Below, piece after piece: positions 34,494-42,954 of a stretch of 64,000 nt of DNA. This DNA is from Kitasatospora phosalacinea (GTDB taxonomy: Bacteria; Actinomycetota; Actinomycetes; Streptomycetales; Streptomycetaceae). The notes under the pieces were generated by a model. That model worked only from the letters and a program-made list of their open reading frames with translations, was not told the DNA's origin and made no database searches. The stretch lies in NCBI RefSeq assembly GCF_000716545.1, contig NZ_JNWZ01000021.1:62001-126000 (forward strand). Reading direction: 5' to 3'. Numbering within the stretch: the stretch's first letter is position 1; every line of letters starts with the position of its first letter. Made by a program: the position numbers and the translations under genes.

Positions 34494-34866
34494 GCATCCC
34501 GGCGCCGATGTGGCCGAGCCAGGTCGGATGCGGGAGCCTCCCGCATGCCACCGCCGGCCGGGCACGGAGCGGCCGTCCCAAGGGATGCGCGGAGGACCGG
34601 GCTGCGCGCCGTCACGGAGGTAGCGGCGCCCCGCCTCGACGCCTCTACCCGGTCGAGCGCAACGCGCTCCTGAACGCCGGCGCCCGCGGCGCGGACCTCC
34701 GCGAGGTCCGCGTCGACCTCGGCCCCACCCGCTGAACCTTTCGCTGGAGCGCCGCGACGACCCGAATTCGACCAGCGTCTCTGAGCCGCGTCGCGCGGCG
34801 GCGGTTGCCGTCGCCTCTGTTGCGCCGATGCGGGGCTGCCGGCTGCACGGCGGCCGCCCCCGTCGT
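34494..34866. other. Gap with possible gene remnant
   Basis: On the plus strand 34642-34734 reads LYPVERNALLNAGARGADLREVRVDLGPTR then stop, which looks like the tail of a lost gene. No start or ribosome-binding site belongs to it. The rest shows nothing. Confidence 0.35.
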
Positions 34867-35298
34867 TCAGTGGTCGTTGCTCACGACGTGCGTGACCTCG
34901 CCGACCGGGCCCGAACCCGACTTGGTCAGGTACATCCGGAACCTGATGTTCACCTCGGGCAGGTTGTGGAAGGCGATGCCGTCGCCGGCGTTGGCAGTCT
35001 GCACGTCACCGGCGCCCGACGCCTTCAGCGTGTACAGGAGCTGACCGGTGCCGTCCATGTAGACGTCGAGGACGACGCTGTAGCCGTCGGCGTCGTAGTC
35101 GGTCAGGAAGACGTAGTCGCCGTGTTCGGCGAAGCACAGGCGCCCGCCCTGGTCGACCGAGCCTATCGAGTCCGACTCGTCGGTGTACCAGACGTGGTCG
35201 CAGTCGACGGCCTGTGCGGGGGCGGCCGCGACGAGGGTTCCGGCGGTGGCGGCGAGCGCCGCCGCGCCAGCGATGAGAAGTCTCTTCATGTTCTTCAT
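34867..35298 (-). CDS. Small secreted protein of unknown function
   Basis: This 143-residue protein has a clear signal peptide (MKRLLIAGAAALAATAGTLVAAAPAQA) and an acidic mature domain of about 115 residues with two Cys (DCDHVW, RLCFAE). Alternating strands such as YVFLTDYDADGYSVVLDVYMDGTGQLLYTLKA suggest a small beta-sandwich. I do not recognise the family. Two Met codons three residues apart (35298, 35289) are possible starts. It lies in the transposase-scarred region. Confidence 0.72.
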   Translation of the reverse strand: MKNMKRLLIAGAAALAATAGTLVAAAPAQAVDCDHVWYTDESDSIGSVDQGGRLCFAEHGDYVFLTDYDADGYSVVLDVYMDGTGQLLYTLKASGAGDVQTANAGDGIAFHNLPEVNIRFRMYLTKSGSGPVGEVTHVVSNDH

Positions 35299-35698
35299 GC
35301 GCAGTAGGGGAACCTTTCGAGTGGAGGGGATCCGGGTCGGCCGATGGGCCTGGCAATGAAAACGGACGGCTCGGCCGGCCGACATGTTCCTGCCGGACGC
35401 GGTGATCGCCGTCCCTCGCCGACGCCGACGATATCCCCCGACCGTCAACCCGGTGCCCCCGATCCCGCATCTCTCCAGGCAACCAGCGTCGAGGAAGACC
35501 CGAGCAGCCCCGTCTGCCACCTCGACGACCTCGTGCCTGCGCCGGTCGAAGCCCCCTACGGGACGCGGCGTCAGGTCGGAACGCAGTTCTGCCAGCGCTG
35601 CGCCCCCTCGCCGCTGCGGCCGGCGGCCATCGTTTCCGAACGTCCGGATCCGGGCGCTGCCGATTCGTCACCGCTCGCCCGCGAGGCGGAGAGGGAAA
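35299..35698. other. Gap without a supported gene
   Basis: About 400 bp upstream of the secreted protein, where its promoter should be. No protein-like frame with a ribosome-binding site was found. Confidence 0.4.
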
Positions 35699-35733
35699 GC
35701 CTCCAACAAGCCGCGAGGCGGCTTGTTGGAGGC
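35699..35733 (-). terminator. 16-bp stem intrinsic terminator
   Basis: Perfect arms (35699-35714 and 35718-35733) with a GAG loop. On the minus strand the stem is followed by TTTCCCTC, so it serves the leftward gene that ends 25 bases away. Confidence 0.85.
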
Positions 35734-35757
35734 TCCGGCGCATTCAGGTTGCGATAC

Positions 35758-36129
35758 TCACGAGGCTGCGATGGGCACCAGGAAGAACACCCGGCCGTCG
35801 GGCCCCTCGATGCGCAGTGGCGTGTCGGGCAGGGTCTCGAAGACGGCGTCGGCCACTGCCTGCGGCTCCGTGGCGCGAGTCAGCGGCTCCCGCAGGGCGC
35901 TCCGGACCGCCAGCCGGGTTTCCAGGGAAGGAGCCGGCGCCGAGGCGTCGTCCCTGGCCTCGGCAATGCACTCCAGCAGCTGAGCGTCGGTCATGTCCGC
36001 GTTCAAGCCGGAGCGCAGCGCGATCGCGGCGGCGCCGGTCGCCAGCGCCGCCCGCGAGTGCGCGCGGCAGATCTCGCCGTCGGTTCCGACGGGGTGGAAG
36101 AAGCGGGCCGTGCCGATGTCGGACTTCAC
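35758..36129 (-). CDS. Hypothetical protein (123 aa)
   Basis: This 123-residue soluble protein starts at GTG 36129 with GGAGG 7 bases upstream, and a strong terminator follows the stop. Sequence features: SRAALATGAAAIALRSGLNADMTDAQLLECIAEARDD (helical) and a C-terminal strand pair TPLRIEGPDGRVFFLVPIAAS. No known domain is recognised. Good start and end signals make translation likely. Confidence 0.68.
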   Translation of the reverse strand: MKSDIGTARFFHPVGTDGEICRAHSRAALATGAAAIALRSGLNADMTDAQLLECIAEARDDASAPAPSLETRLAVRSALREPLTRATEPQAVADAVFETLPDTPLRIEGPDGRVFFLVPIAAS

Positions 36130-36581
36130 AACAAGCCTCCAAGGCGAGCAGAGGTGACGCGGGAGTGGAGGTGGAAAGCAGAGAGATCAGGCACCGCACC
36201 CGGCGTGGCCTGCACAGACATTGTCTCGCCGGGCACTGACAGTCGACGTCGACGCCCCGGCGCACGGGCTGGTCGCTGGAGGCGTCCCTGCGCGGCCAGA
36301 TCTTGTCGCCGTCCGCCGGGAATCTGTGGATCCAGTCGCGCTCCACCCGGTGCGCACCGAGCTCGAAGCCGTACCGCCGGTGCACACGCCCAGAAGGATG
36401 TCAGCCTCGTACGACGAGGGTGCCTCGGCGGCCTTCGCGTCGAGGAGGAAGGGCGGGTGAGGCGGATCGTCCCGGCCGGTCCAGGCCTTGCAGGAGTCCA
36501 GGACGGCCGTGCGAATGGGCTCTGATCAACATTTCGGGACGACCGAGCGTAAACGGCCTACGAGCAGGACGGACTCGGTGG
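36130..36581. other. Gap without a supported gene
   Basis: This 452-bp gap has several open frames. A minus-strand stretch near 36250-36385 (HRRYGFELGAHRVERDWIHRFPADG) looks protein-like but has no ribosome-binding site or proper end, so it may be a remnant. Confidence 0.35.
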
Positions 36582-36986
36582 TTATCCTTCCTGTGCCGGT
36601 CGGCGGCGCCGTCCTTCTGGGGTGAAAGCGAAGCTGGCGGCGAACGGATCGTCACCGCGGCGGACTGCCGGGAGCAGTGGCTGCTCGCGGCTCGGTGGCC
36701 AGGAAGGCTCGGTGCCCGGGCCGGTGCCGTTCCAGAGGTGAAAGAACAGCATGGGCGTGGAGGGATCCGCGGTCACGTATCCGAGCGTCTTCCCGTAGTA
36801 CGGATCGGTGCTGCCGAAGAGCACTGACGGCGCGCCGAAGGCCGAGGTCACGTCGTCCCACACCCGGTCCTGGCTGGCCCATGAGTCGATCGCGGCGTGC
36901 ATCGTGGCGTACTCGTCCGCGCTCAGCATCCGGTCCGGCTCGAGCCATCCCTCCCGGTGCGCGAACTCAGCGTAGACGGAGGCCAC
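36582..36986 (-). CDS. Hypothetical protein, possibly 5'-truncated
   Basis: This 134-residue frame starts at GTG 36986 (SVYAEFAHREGWLEPDRMLSADEY, then SVLFGSTDPYYGKTLGYVTADPSTPMLFFHLWNGTGPG). The frame is open a further 17 codons upstream to a TAA near 37036 and still looks protein-like (FENALPADHSAS), with no start codon there. The original N-terminus may therefore have been lost. No domain is named. It borders the region before the GH27 gene. Confidence 0.6.
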   Translation of the reverse strand: MASVYAEFAHREGWLEPDRMLSADEYATMHAAIDSWASQDRVWDDVTSAFGAPSVLFGSTDPYYGKTLGYVTADPSTPMLFFHLWNGTGPGTEPSWPPSREQPLLPAVRRGDDPFAASFAFTPEGRRRRPAQEG

Positions 36987-37409
36987 GCTGGCGCTGTGAT
37001 CAGCCGGCAGGGCGTTCTCGAAGGCCCCTGATCGTTAACGCGAACAGCTGTCCCAGCACCTCCGCCCGACTGCCGGTGATCTTGGTGCTCGCCGGTGCGC
37101 GAGCGTGATCGGTGGGCATCTCGGGCTGTCGCGTCGACCGATTTCAGCTGCCGAGGTGCGCGACCAATCCCCCCGTGGCCAAAAAGGCCGGCGCGACATT
37201 CCATCAGGGGCTGTTGCTGACCCCGGCCGACGTGTGGACCCCCGGCAGGTTCCTTCCGGCGTGACCCGCCCGGAGATCACCTCGCTCCGCCGGCCTCGCG
37301 GCAGCACCTGCCGCACTTCTTGACAGTGCATGGGCGATGCGGGAGTGTCTCCGTGCCGAAACTTCTCGGAAATACCCCGCCATGGACATGATCTTGCGCC
37401 GTCGCGGGA
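36987..37409. other. Intergenic region upstream of GH27 gene
   Basis: No gene is supported. CCGA-N6-TCGG (37356-37369), containing GAAACTTC, resembles sugar-regulated operators of actinomycete glycosidase genes. TTGACA at 37320-37325 is a possible -35 box. Confidence 0.35.
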
Positions 37410-37423
37410 TGTTAGCGCTAACA
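37410..37423 (+). promoter_or_regulatory. LacI-family operator upstream of alpha-galactosidase
   Basis: TGTTAGCGCTAACA is a perfect 14-bp palindrome with the central CG typical of LacI/GalR-family sites. It lies 39 bases before ATG 37462. No lacI-type gene is in the window, so the regulator is encoded elsewhere. Confidence 0.75.
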
Positions 37424-37461
37424 ATATGCGGATCTTGCTCAATGCAGAGCTGGGAGACCTC

Positions 37462-39252
37462 ATGAACGTGCGCACATGGGCAAGCCGTTGGGCCGGTGCG
37501 AAGCGCCTGGCACCGGCTGCGCCCCGCGGCGTGGCAGGGTCGCGCACGCCGGATGCGGTCGCCGTCCGTCGGCCGACCCGTGGACCGGGCCGCACGCGGT
37601 TGGCCCGTCTGGGGGCCGCTGCCGCGGTGCTCCTTGGTGTACTGGCAGGCAACGCGGCCACGAGCGGTCCGGCACAGGCCGCCGTCCCGACACAGGCCGC
37701 CGTCCCGGCGGCCGCGTCGATCAGTACGCCGCCGATGGGTTGGGCGTCGTGGAACAGCTTCGCCGCTCAGATCAACTACAACGTCATCAAGTCGCAGACC
37801 GACGCCATGGTTGCTTCGGGCATGAAGGACACCGGCTACCAGTACGTCAACATCGACGAGGGGTGGTGGCAGGGAACCCGCGACTCCTCCGGCAACATCA
37901 CGGTGGATCCCGCCGACTGGCCCGGCGGGATGAAGGCCATCGCCGACTACATCCACAGCAAGGGCCTCAAAGCCGGGATCTACACCGACGCCGGCCGCGA
38001 CGGCTGCGGCTACTACTATCCCACTGGCCGTCCGGCGGCGCCGGGCAGTGGGAGCGAGGGCCACTACGACCAGGACTTCCTCCAGTTCTCCCGGTGGGGC
38101 TTTGACTACGTCAAGGTCGACTGGTGCGGCGGCAACGCCGAGAGGCTGAACGCACAGAGCACCTACCAGGCGATCAGCGACTCGATCGGTCGCGCCACCG
38201 CGACGACCGGCCGGCCGATGGTGCTGTCGGTGTGCGACTGGGGCAACGAGAGCCCGTGGAACTGGGCACCGGGCATGTCCAGCCTGTGGCGCACCAGTGG
38301 CGACATCATCTTCTTCGGCGAGAGCGCATCGATGACCCGCGTGCTGTCCAATTTCGATGCGGCGCAGCATCCGGGCGCCCAGAGCCCGGGTCACTACAAC
38401 GATCCGGACATGCTGGTCGTGGGAATGGCCGGGTTCACCGCGGCACAGAACCGCACCCACCTGAGCCTGTGGGCCGTCTCCGGCGCCCCGCTGTTGGCGG
38501 GAAACAACCTGGCCACGATGGACGGCGACACGCGCAGTGCCCTGACCAACCCGGAAGTGATCGCTGTCGACCAGGACGCCCGGGGCCGGCAGGGCGTGAA
38601 AGTCGCCGAGGAACAAAGCGGGCTGCAGGTCTACAGCAAGACCCTGTCCGGCAGCGGCCGGCGTGCGGTGGTCCTGCTCAACCGCACCGGCTCGGCGGCC
38701 ACGATCACCGCCAACTGGGCCAACCTCGGCCTGACCGGCGCAGCTTCGGTACGCGATCTGTGGGCCGCCACCGACCGGGGCAGCTTCACCGGCAGCTACG
38801 CAACCAGCGTCCCGGCGGGCCAGGCCGTCCTGCTCACCGTGACCGGCACCGACGCCGGTACGGCCGGCGCGAAGGAGATCGTCGGCGGCCAGTCCGGCCG
38901 CTGCGTGGACATCAACAACTCCTCGACCACCAACGGCACCCAGGCGCAGCTGTGGGACTGCAACGGGCAGGCCAACCAGAAGTGGACGTACACCGCGAAC
39001 AAGCAGCTGATGATCTACGGCAACAAGTGCCTGGACGCCTACAACCAGGGCGCCACCAACGGCACGGCGGCCGTGGTCTGGGACTGCAACGGCCAGGCCA
39101 ACCAGCAATGGAACGTGAACGCCGACGGCACGATCACCGGAGTGCAGTCCGGAATGTGCCTGGACGCCTACGACAACGGCACCGCCAACGGCACGAAGCT
39201 CGAGCTGTGGGCCTGCCATGGCGGCGGCAATCAGCAGTGGGCCATGCGGTAG
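37462..39252 (+). CDS. Secreted GH27 alpha-galactosidase with ricin-type lectin domain
   Basis: This 596-residue exported enzyme removes alpha-galactose from galactosides such as galactomannan or raffinose. ATG 37462 follows GGGAG. A long basic n-region precedes the signal core (RLARLGAAAAVLLGVLAGNAATSGPAQA). The GH27 domain starts at PPMGWASWNSF. D220 in YVKVDWC is the nucleophile and D281 in RTSGDI the acid/base candidate; GHYNDPDMLVVG is conserved. The C-terminal ~125 residues are a CBM13 beta-trefoil with three repeats ending in QKW/QQW. The upstream LacI-type palindrome predicts induction by a sugar. Confidence 0.94.
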   Translation: MNVRTWASRWAGAKRLAPAAPRGVAGSRTPDAVAVRRPTRGPGRTRLARLGAAAAVLLGVLAGNAATSGPAQAAVPTQAAVPAAASISTPPMGWASWNSFAAQINYNVIKSQTDAMVASGMKDTGYQYVNIDEGWWQGTRDSSGNITVDPADWPGGMKAIADYIHSKGLKAGIYTDAGRDGCGYYYPTGRPAAPGSGSEGHYDQDFLQFSRWGFDYVKVDWCGGNAERLNAQSTYQAISDSIGRATATTGRPMVLSVCDWGNESPWNWAPGMSSLWRTSGDIIFFGESASMTRVLSNFDAAQHPGAQSPGHYNDPDMLVVGMAGFTAAQNRTHLSLWAVSGAPLLAGNNLATMDGDTRSALTNPEVIAVDQDARGRQGVKVAEEQSGLQVYSKTLSGSGRRAVVLLNRTGSAATITANWANLGLTGAASVRDLWAATDRGSFTGSYATSVPAGQAVLLTVTGTDAGTAGAKEIVGGQSGRCVDINNSSTTNGTQAQLWDCNGQANQKWTYTANKQLMIYGNKCLDAYNQGATNGTAAVVWDCNGQANQQWNVNADGTITGVQSGMCLDAYDNGTANGTKLELWACHGGGNQQWAMR

Positions 39253-39593
39253 ACGGCAGGCGGCGGGGACGCTGTCTGCGACCGGTGCCCCCGGACCGGT
39301 TCCCGAGTTCGACAGTGTGCGGGCACATGACTGGGCCGGATACCGGGGGTGACCTGCGGGTTCGGGAGTGACGGCCCGCCGGGGTCGTGCGTCCGCGGCC
39401 CCGATGGATGTTTGCCCAGTCCAGGGGCTATTCGGCGGGTGTGAGTCCGCTCGTCTTCGGCGGCATCGGGACGCCGCAGTCCCGGAAGATCCGGACCCAT
39501 CCGCCTCGGGCGCGCACCTCGGCCCGGTCGCACCGCGAACAGCACGAAGAAAGCAGCGTGATCCCCCCACCCTTCAACAAAGGAGCTCGCGTC
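39253..39593. other. Gap between GH27 and GH2 genes
   Basis: This 341-bp gap has no gene. It holds the promoter of the GH2 gene if that gene is not read through from GH27. AAAGGAG at 39580-39586 is the GH2 ribosome-binding site. Confidence 0.4.
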
Positions 39594-42287
39594 ATGCGAC
39601 AACCCATTCGGCTGTGGTGCCGTCGACGCTTCACGCCGGTGATGGCGACCACCGCGGTGCTGCTCACCGCCGTAGTGGGCGTGCACCCGGCCACGGCGGC
39701 AGGTCCGCGACCCACCGCGCCCACGGCGGCCGTCCCTGCCGCGTCGGCGGCGGACGTCAACGGCTTCACCGCGGGCAACGCCGCGATCGCCTCGGTCGAC
39801 CTGGCCGGCACGTGGGGCTTCACCCCGGCGGGCCGGTCGGCGACGTCGATCACCGTGCCGGGCGGCGGCTGGTACAAGCAGGGCTTCACCGACGTGAACG
39901 AGGCGGTGTACTCCCGCACGGTCACCGTGCCGGACTCCGGGCAGCCGCAGTCCACGTGGATCGAGTTCGGCGCGGTGAACCACCAGGCGACCCTGTCGGT
40001 CGACGGGCGGACGGTGGCGACCAGGACCACCGCCTTCACGCCGTCGAACTTCGACATCAGCGCGTACGCGGCACCGGGTACCACGCACACCATCACGGTC
40101 GATGTGAAGGGCAGGGGCGCCCTGAAGAACCCCGCGAACGGCAGGTACCTGGTGCCCGACGCGGCCGACTGGGCCGAGGCCGTACCGCAGGGGATCTTCC
40201 GTTCGGCGTTCCTGCGCGTGTATCCGGCGGTGTACGTCAGTGACACGTTCGTCCGTACGTCCGTGGCCGATCAGACCCTCACCTACGACGCGTCGGTGAC
40301 CAACACCTCCGGCGCCGCGCGGACGGTGAAGCTGACCGGTTCGCTCGCATCGGACAACGGCACGTCGTTCAGCTACCCGGCGCTGCCGAGCAGCACGGTG
40401 ACCGTGGCCGCCCACTCGACCGTCAAGGTGACGGTCGGGCCGGTGGCGTGGAACCTGGGCTCCTCCTCGTACTGGTGGCCCAACGTCCCCTACCGGCAGG
40501 GGTACCGCGCCCAACTGCACCGCCTGACGGTCCACGCGGCGACCGACGACGGCCGTACCAGCGACGCGACCTACCGCTTCGGATTCCGGGAGAGCAGCCA
40601 GAACGGCGAGTACTACTACCTCAACGGCGTGCGGGTGAACTTCCGCGGCGACAACCTCCAGGGCGCGGACTTCGACCGCATCAACAACGGCGGCAAGGGC
40701 GACGCCTACGACACCCTGCCCGGCTTCCTCGCGCCCTCCTCGGGCAACGGCGGCTGGCCGCAGGCGGTCGACAACTACCAGCGGCTGAACTACAACGTGG
40801 TCCGCATTCACCAGGAGCCGGCCAGCCCCTACATGCTCGACGTGGCCGACGAGATGGGCCTGATGATCATCGACGAGACCGGCATCCGCGGCTCCAACAG
40901 CCTTCAGGACTTCGTCGCCGGGCACGACAACATGGTCGACCACGCCCGCGCGCTGACCCTGCGCGACCGCAACCACCCGGCGACCGTCCGCTGGAGCCAG
41001 AGCAACGAGCCCGGCAGCAGCGGTATGGACTCGGAGCAGTTCGAGAAGGACCTGTACGCGGCGATGAACGGCAACGACGGAACCCGGCCGGTCAGCGTCG
41101 ACGCGTGGGTCGGCGCTCCGGCCAACCCCTACCCCACCATGACGTACGCCAACTTCGATGTCTTCGGGCACTACTTGGACGGTTTCGGCGCCTACGGCGA
41201 GAAGGTCGTGCCGGTGCCCGGCCGGCCCGACGGCGAGGGCGAGTACATCTGGCCGGCGTGCAACACGAAGCAGGGCTTCGAGTGGTTCGCCACCACGATG
41301 GTGGCCAAGCGCGGCAAGGACGCCAGCGACTTGCGCCCCTACACCCTGCTGTCCGCCTGGGCGGGCGTCGTACCCGGCGTCCGCACCACCGACTTCACCC
41401 CCGAAGAGGGCGGCCGTCCCGTCTATGGCGCCGACAACCTCTCCGACCCGTGGAGCAACCCGCAGTTCCAGCGCGTCCAGGCCGCGTTCAACCCCGTGGC
41501 CGCGATCGACCTGCCCTACTGGTCGGCCTCCGGTGCGTCCGACTCCAACGGCACCTTCCCCCTGCCTCAGGCGGTCCCTGGATACGCCGCCAACAGCACC
41601 GTGAACCGTACGATCTCGGTGTTCAACGACGACTTCACCGGCACTGCCGTGGGCTTCGCCTGGAGCGCCCGCCTCGACAGCGCCACCGGCCCGGTGATCG
41701 CCTCAGGGAACACCACCCTCACCGTCCCGCTCGGCTCGAAGGCGACGCAGACCGTGTCGTTCACCGCGCCGTCCAGCGGCTCACGGGTCTACCTCGTCCT
41801 GTCCACCAGCAAAGCCGGGGCGACCGTGTTCAGCGACGCGGTCGAGTACTTCACCCTGGGCAGCTCCACGAGCCCCGCGCCGGGCACCTACCGGATCGTC
41901 AACCGCAACAGCGGCAAGCCGCTGGCCGTCGCCGGCAACTCCACCGCCGACGGCGCCAAGGCCGTCCAGCAGACCGGCGGCGGGACCTGGACCCTCAGCG
42001 CCTCGGGCAGCGCCTTCACCCTGCGCTACAACCCCACCGGCAAGGTGCTCGACGTCAACGGCTTCTCCTCGACCGCCGGGCTCCAGCTCCAGCAGTGGAC
42101 GGCCACCGGCGGCACCAACCAGCAGTGGTACCTGCGGCCCACCGGTGACGGCTACTACACCATCGTCAGCCACGACAGCGGCCTGGCGGCCGATGTGTAC
42201 GGCCAGTCGACGAACGACGGAGCCGCCGTCGTGCAGTGGACCGCCAACAACGGCGCCAACCAGCAATGGCAGCTGACACCGGCCTGA
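39594..42287 (+). CDS. Secreted GH2 family glycosidase with ricin-type lectin domain
   Basis: This 897-residue exported enzyme is of the beta-galactosidase/mannosidase/glucuronidase family. ATG 39594 follows AAAGGAGCTC. The signal peptide ends near HPATAA. The order is sugar-binding jelly roll (STWIEFGAVNHQATLSVDGR), Ig-like domain, then TIM barrel beginning at YYLNGVRVNFRGDNLQG. VRWSQSNEPGS carries the Asn-Glu acid/base (E472), and the nucleophile Glu probably lies in GEGEYIWPA. An Ig-like part and a ~130-residue CBM13 trefoil (QQW twice) end the protein. With the GH27 gene it probably acts on galactose-containing plant polymers. Confidence 0.9.
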   Translation: MRQPIRLWCRRRFTPVMATTAVLLTAVVGVHPATAAGPRPTAPTAAVPAASAADVNGFTAGNAAIASVDLAGTWGFTPAGRSATSITVPGGGWYKQGFTDVNEAVYSRTVTVPDSGQPQSTWIEFGAVNHQATLSVDGRTVATRTTAFTPSNFDISAYAAPGTTHTITVDVKGRGALKNPANGRYLVPDAADWAEAVPQGIFRSAFLRVYPAVYVSDTFVRTSVADQTLTYDASVTNTSGAARTVKLTGSLASDNGTSFSYPALPSSTVTVAAHSTVKVTVGPVAWNLGSSSYWWPNVPYRQGYRAQLHRLTVHAATDDGRTSDATYRFGFRESSQNGEYYYLNGVRVNFRGDNLQGADFDRINNGGKGDAYDTLPGFLAPSSGNGGWPQAVDNYQRLNYNVVRIHQEPASPYMLDVADEMGLMIIDETGIRGSNSLQDFVAGHDNMVDHARALTLRDRNHPATVRWSQSNEPGSSGMDSEQFEKDLYAAMNGNDGTRPVSVDAWVGAPANPYPTMTYANFDVFGHYLDGFGAYGEKVVPVPGRPDGEGEYIWPACNTKQGFEWFATTMVAKRGKDASDLRPYTLLSAWAGVVPGVRTTDFTPEEGGRPVYGADNLSDPWSNPQFQRVQAAFNPVAAIDLPYWSASGASDSNGTFPLPQAVPGYAANSTVNRTISVFNDDFTGTAVGFAWSARLDSATGPVIASGNTTLTVPLGSKATQTVSFTAPSSGSRVYLVLSTSKAGATVFSDAVEYFTLGSSTSPAPGTYRIVNRNSGKPLAVAGNSTADGAKAVQQTGGGTWTLSASGSAFTLRYNPTGKVLDVNGFSSTAGLQLQQWTATGGTNQQWYLRPTGDGYYTIVSHDSGLAADVYGQSTNDGAAVVQWTANNGANQQWQLTPA

Positions 42288-42304
42288 GCCGGCGGCCCGC
42301 CTGT

Positions 42305-42340
42305 CGGATGTGCCGCCGCCTCCCCGTGGCGGCACATCCG
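42305..42340 (+). terminator. 13-bp stem after GH2 gene
   Basis: Perfect arms (42305-42317 and 42328-42340) with a 10-base loop, 18 bases after the stop. Confidence 0.75.
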
Positions 42341-42723
42341 GGGCGCGCGGACATCCCGGGGCACACACACGGGAGGCCACTGCGTCGTCCGTCACCCGGT
42401 TCCGGCCCGGTGACGGCCCCCGGCCCCGCGCGGGGGAGAGCCGCCGCGCGCGGGACCAGCCCAGCACGCCCATGGCCGCCGACCGGCCCGGATACCGTCC
42501 TGCCACGCGTTCAGGTGACGACAGAACACCTGCGCACTCGCATTCCCCCCGCTGAGACAGCGGTTCACGGTCAGACGGACGGCAAGACCGTCCACGCCGA
42601 TCCGCGCGCCCGCGTCCCCGTCCCCGCGCAGCCGAGCGGCGCCCCGTCGACTTCCGAGCCCGACTCCGGCTGTCCGCTCAGGCCGATCGCGGACGTGGCC
42701 CGGGCTGGTGCGGCATCATCAGC
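42341..42723. other. Gap without a supported gene
   Basis: Nothing protein-like is seen. The promoter of the following overlapping pair must lie here. Confidence 0.4.
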
Positions 42724-42954
42724 GTGGTGACTCCTTCCTCCTGCCCTTCCTCCGAAGAGAGCGGAGCCGCCCGTACTCCCGCCGGTGGCTGGACCCGGGC
42801 GCAGCTCGCGCAGTGGGGTGTGCCGTGGCCGCCGCCCGAGGGCTGGAAGCAGGAGCTCACCGACCGGTGGAAGACCAGGGAGGAGTTCCGGAGTTCAGCT
42901 CCGGGAGCGTGCCCGACCACCCGGAGAGTCAGAGTGGGGGAGGAGACGCGGTGA
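42724..42954 (+). CDS. Small hypothetical protein (76 aa), first of an overlapping pair
   Basis: Start GTG 42724 or the next codon GTG 42727; no ribosome-binding site is evident, so the mRNA may be leaderless. The core GWTRAQLAQWGVPWPPPEGWKQELTDRWKT reads like a small helical DNA- or protein-binding motif with many Trp. The stop overlaps the next start as GTGA (42951-42954). Family unknown. Confidence 0.6.
   Translation: MVTPSSCPSSEESGAARTPAGGWTRAQLAQWGVPWPPPEGWKQELTDRWKTREEFRSSAPGACPTTRRVRVGEETR

Noticed and set aside
35299..35757. Extra coding region upstream of the secreted protein
   Set aside because: A continuous minus-strand frame exists but lacks start codon, ribosome-binding site and domain similarity.
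35744..36385. 213-codon minus-strand frame
   Set aside because: Only its first 35 residues look natural; it overlaps the better-supported 123-residue gene in another frame and lacks a ribosome-binding site.
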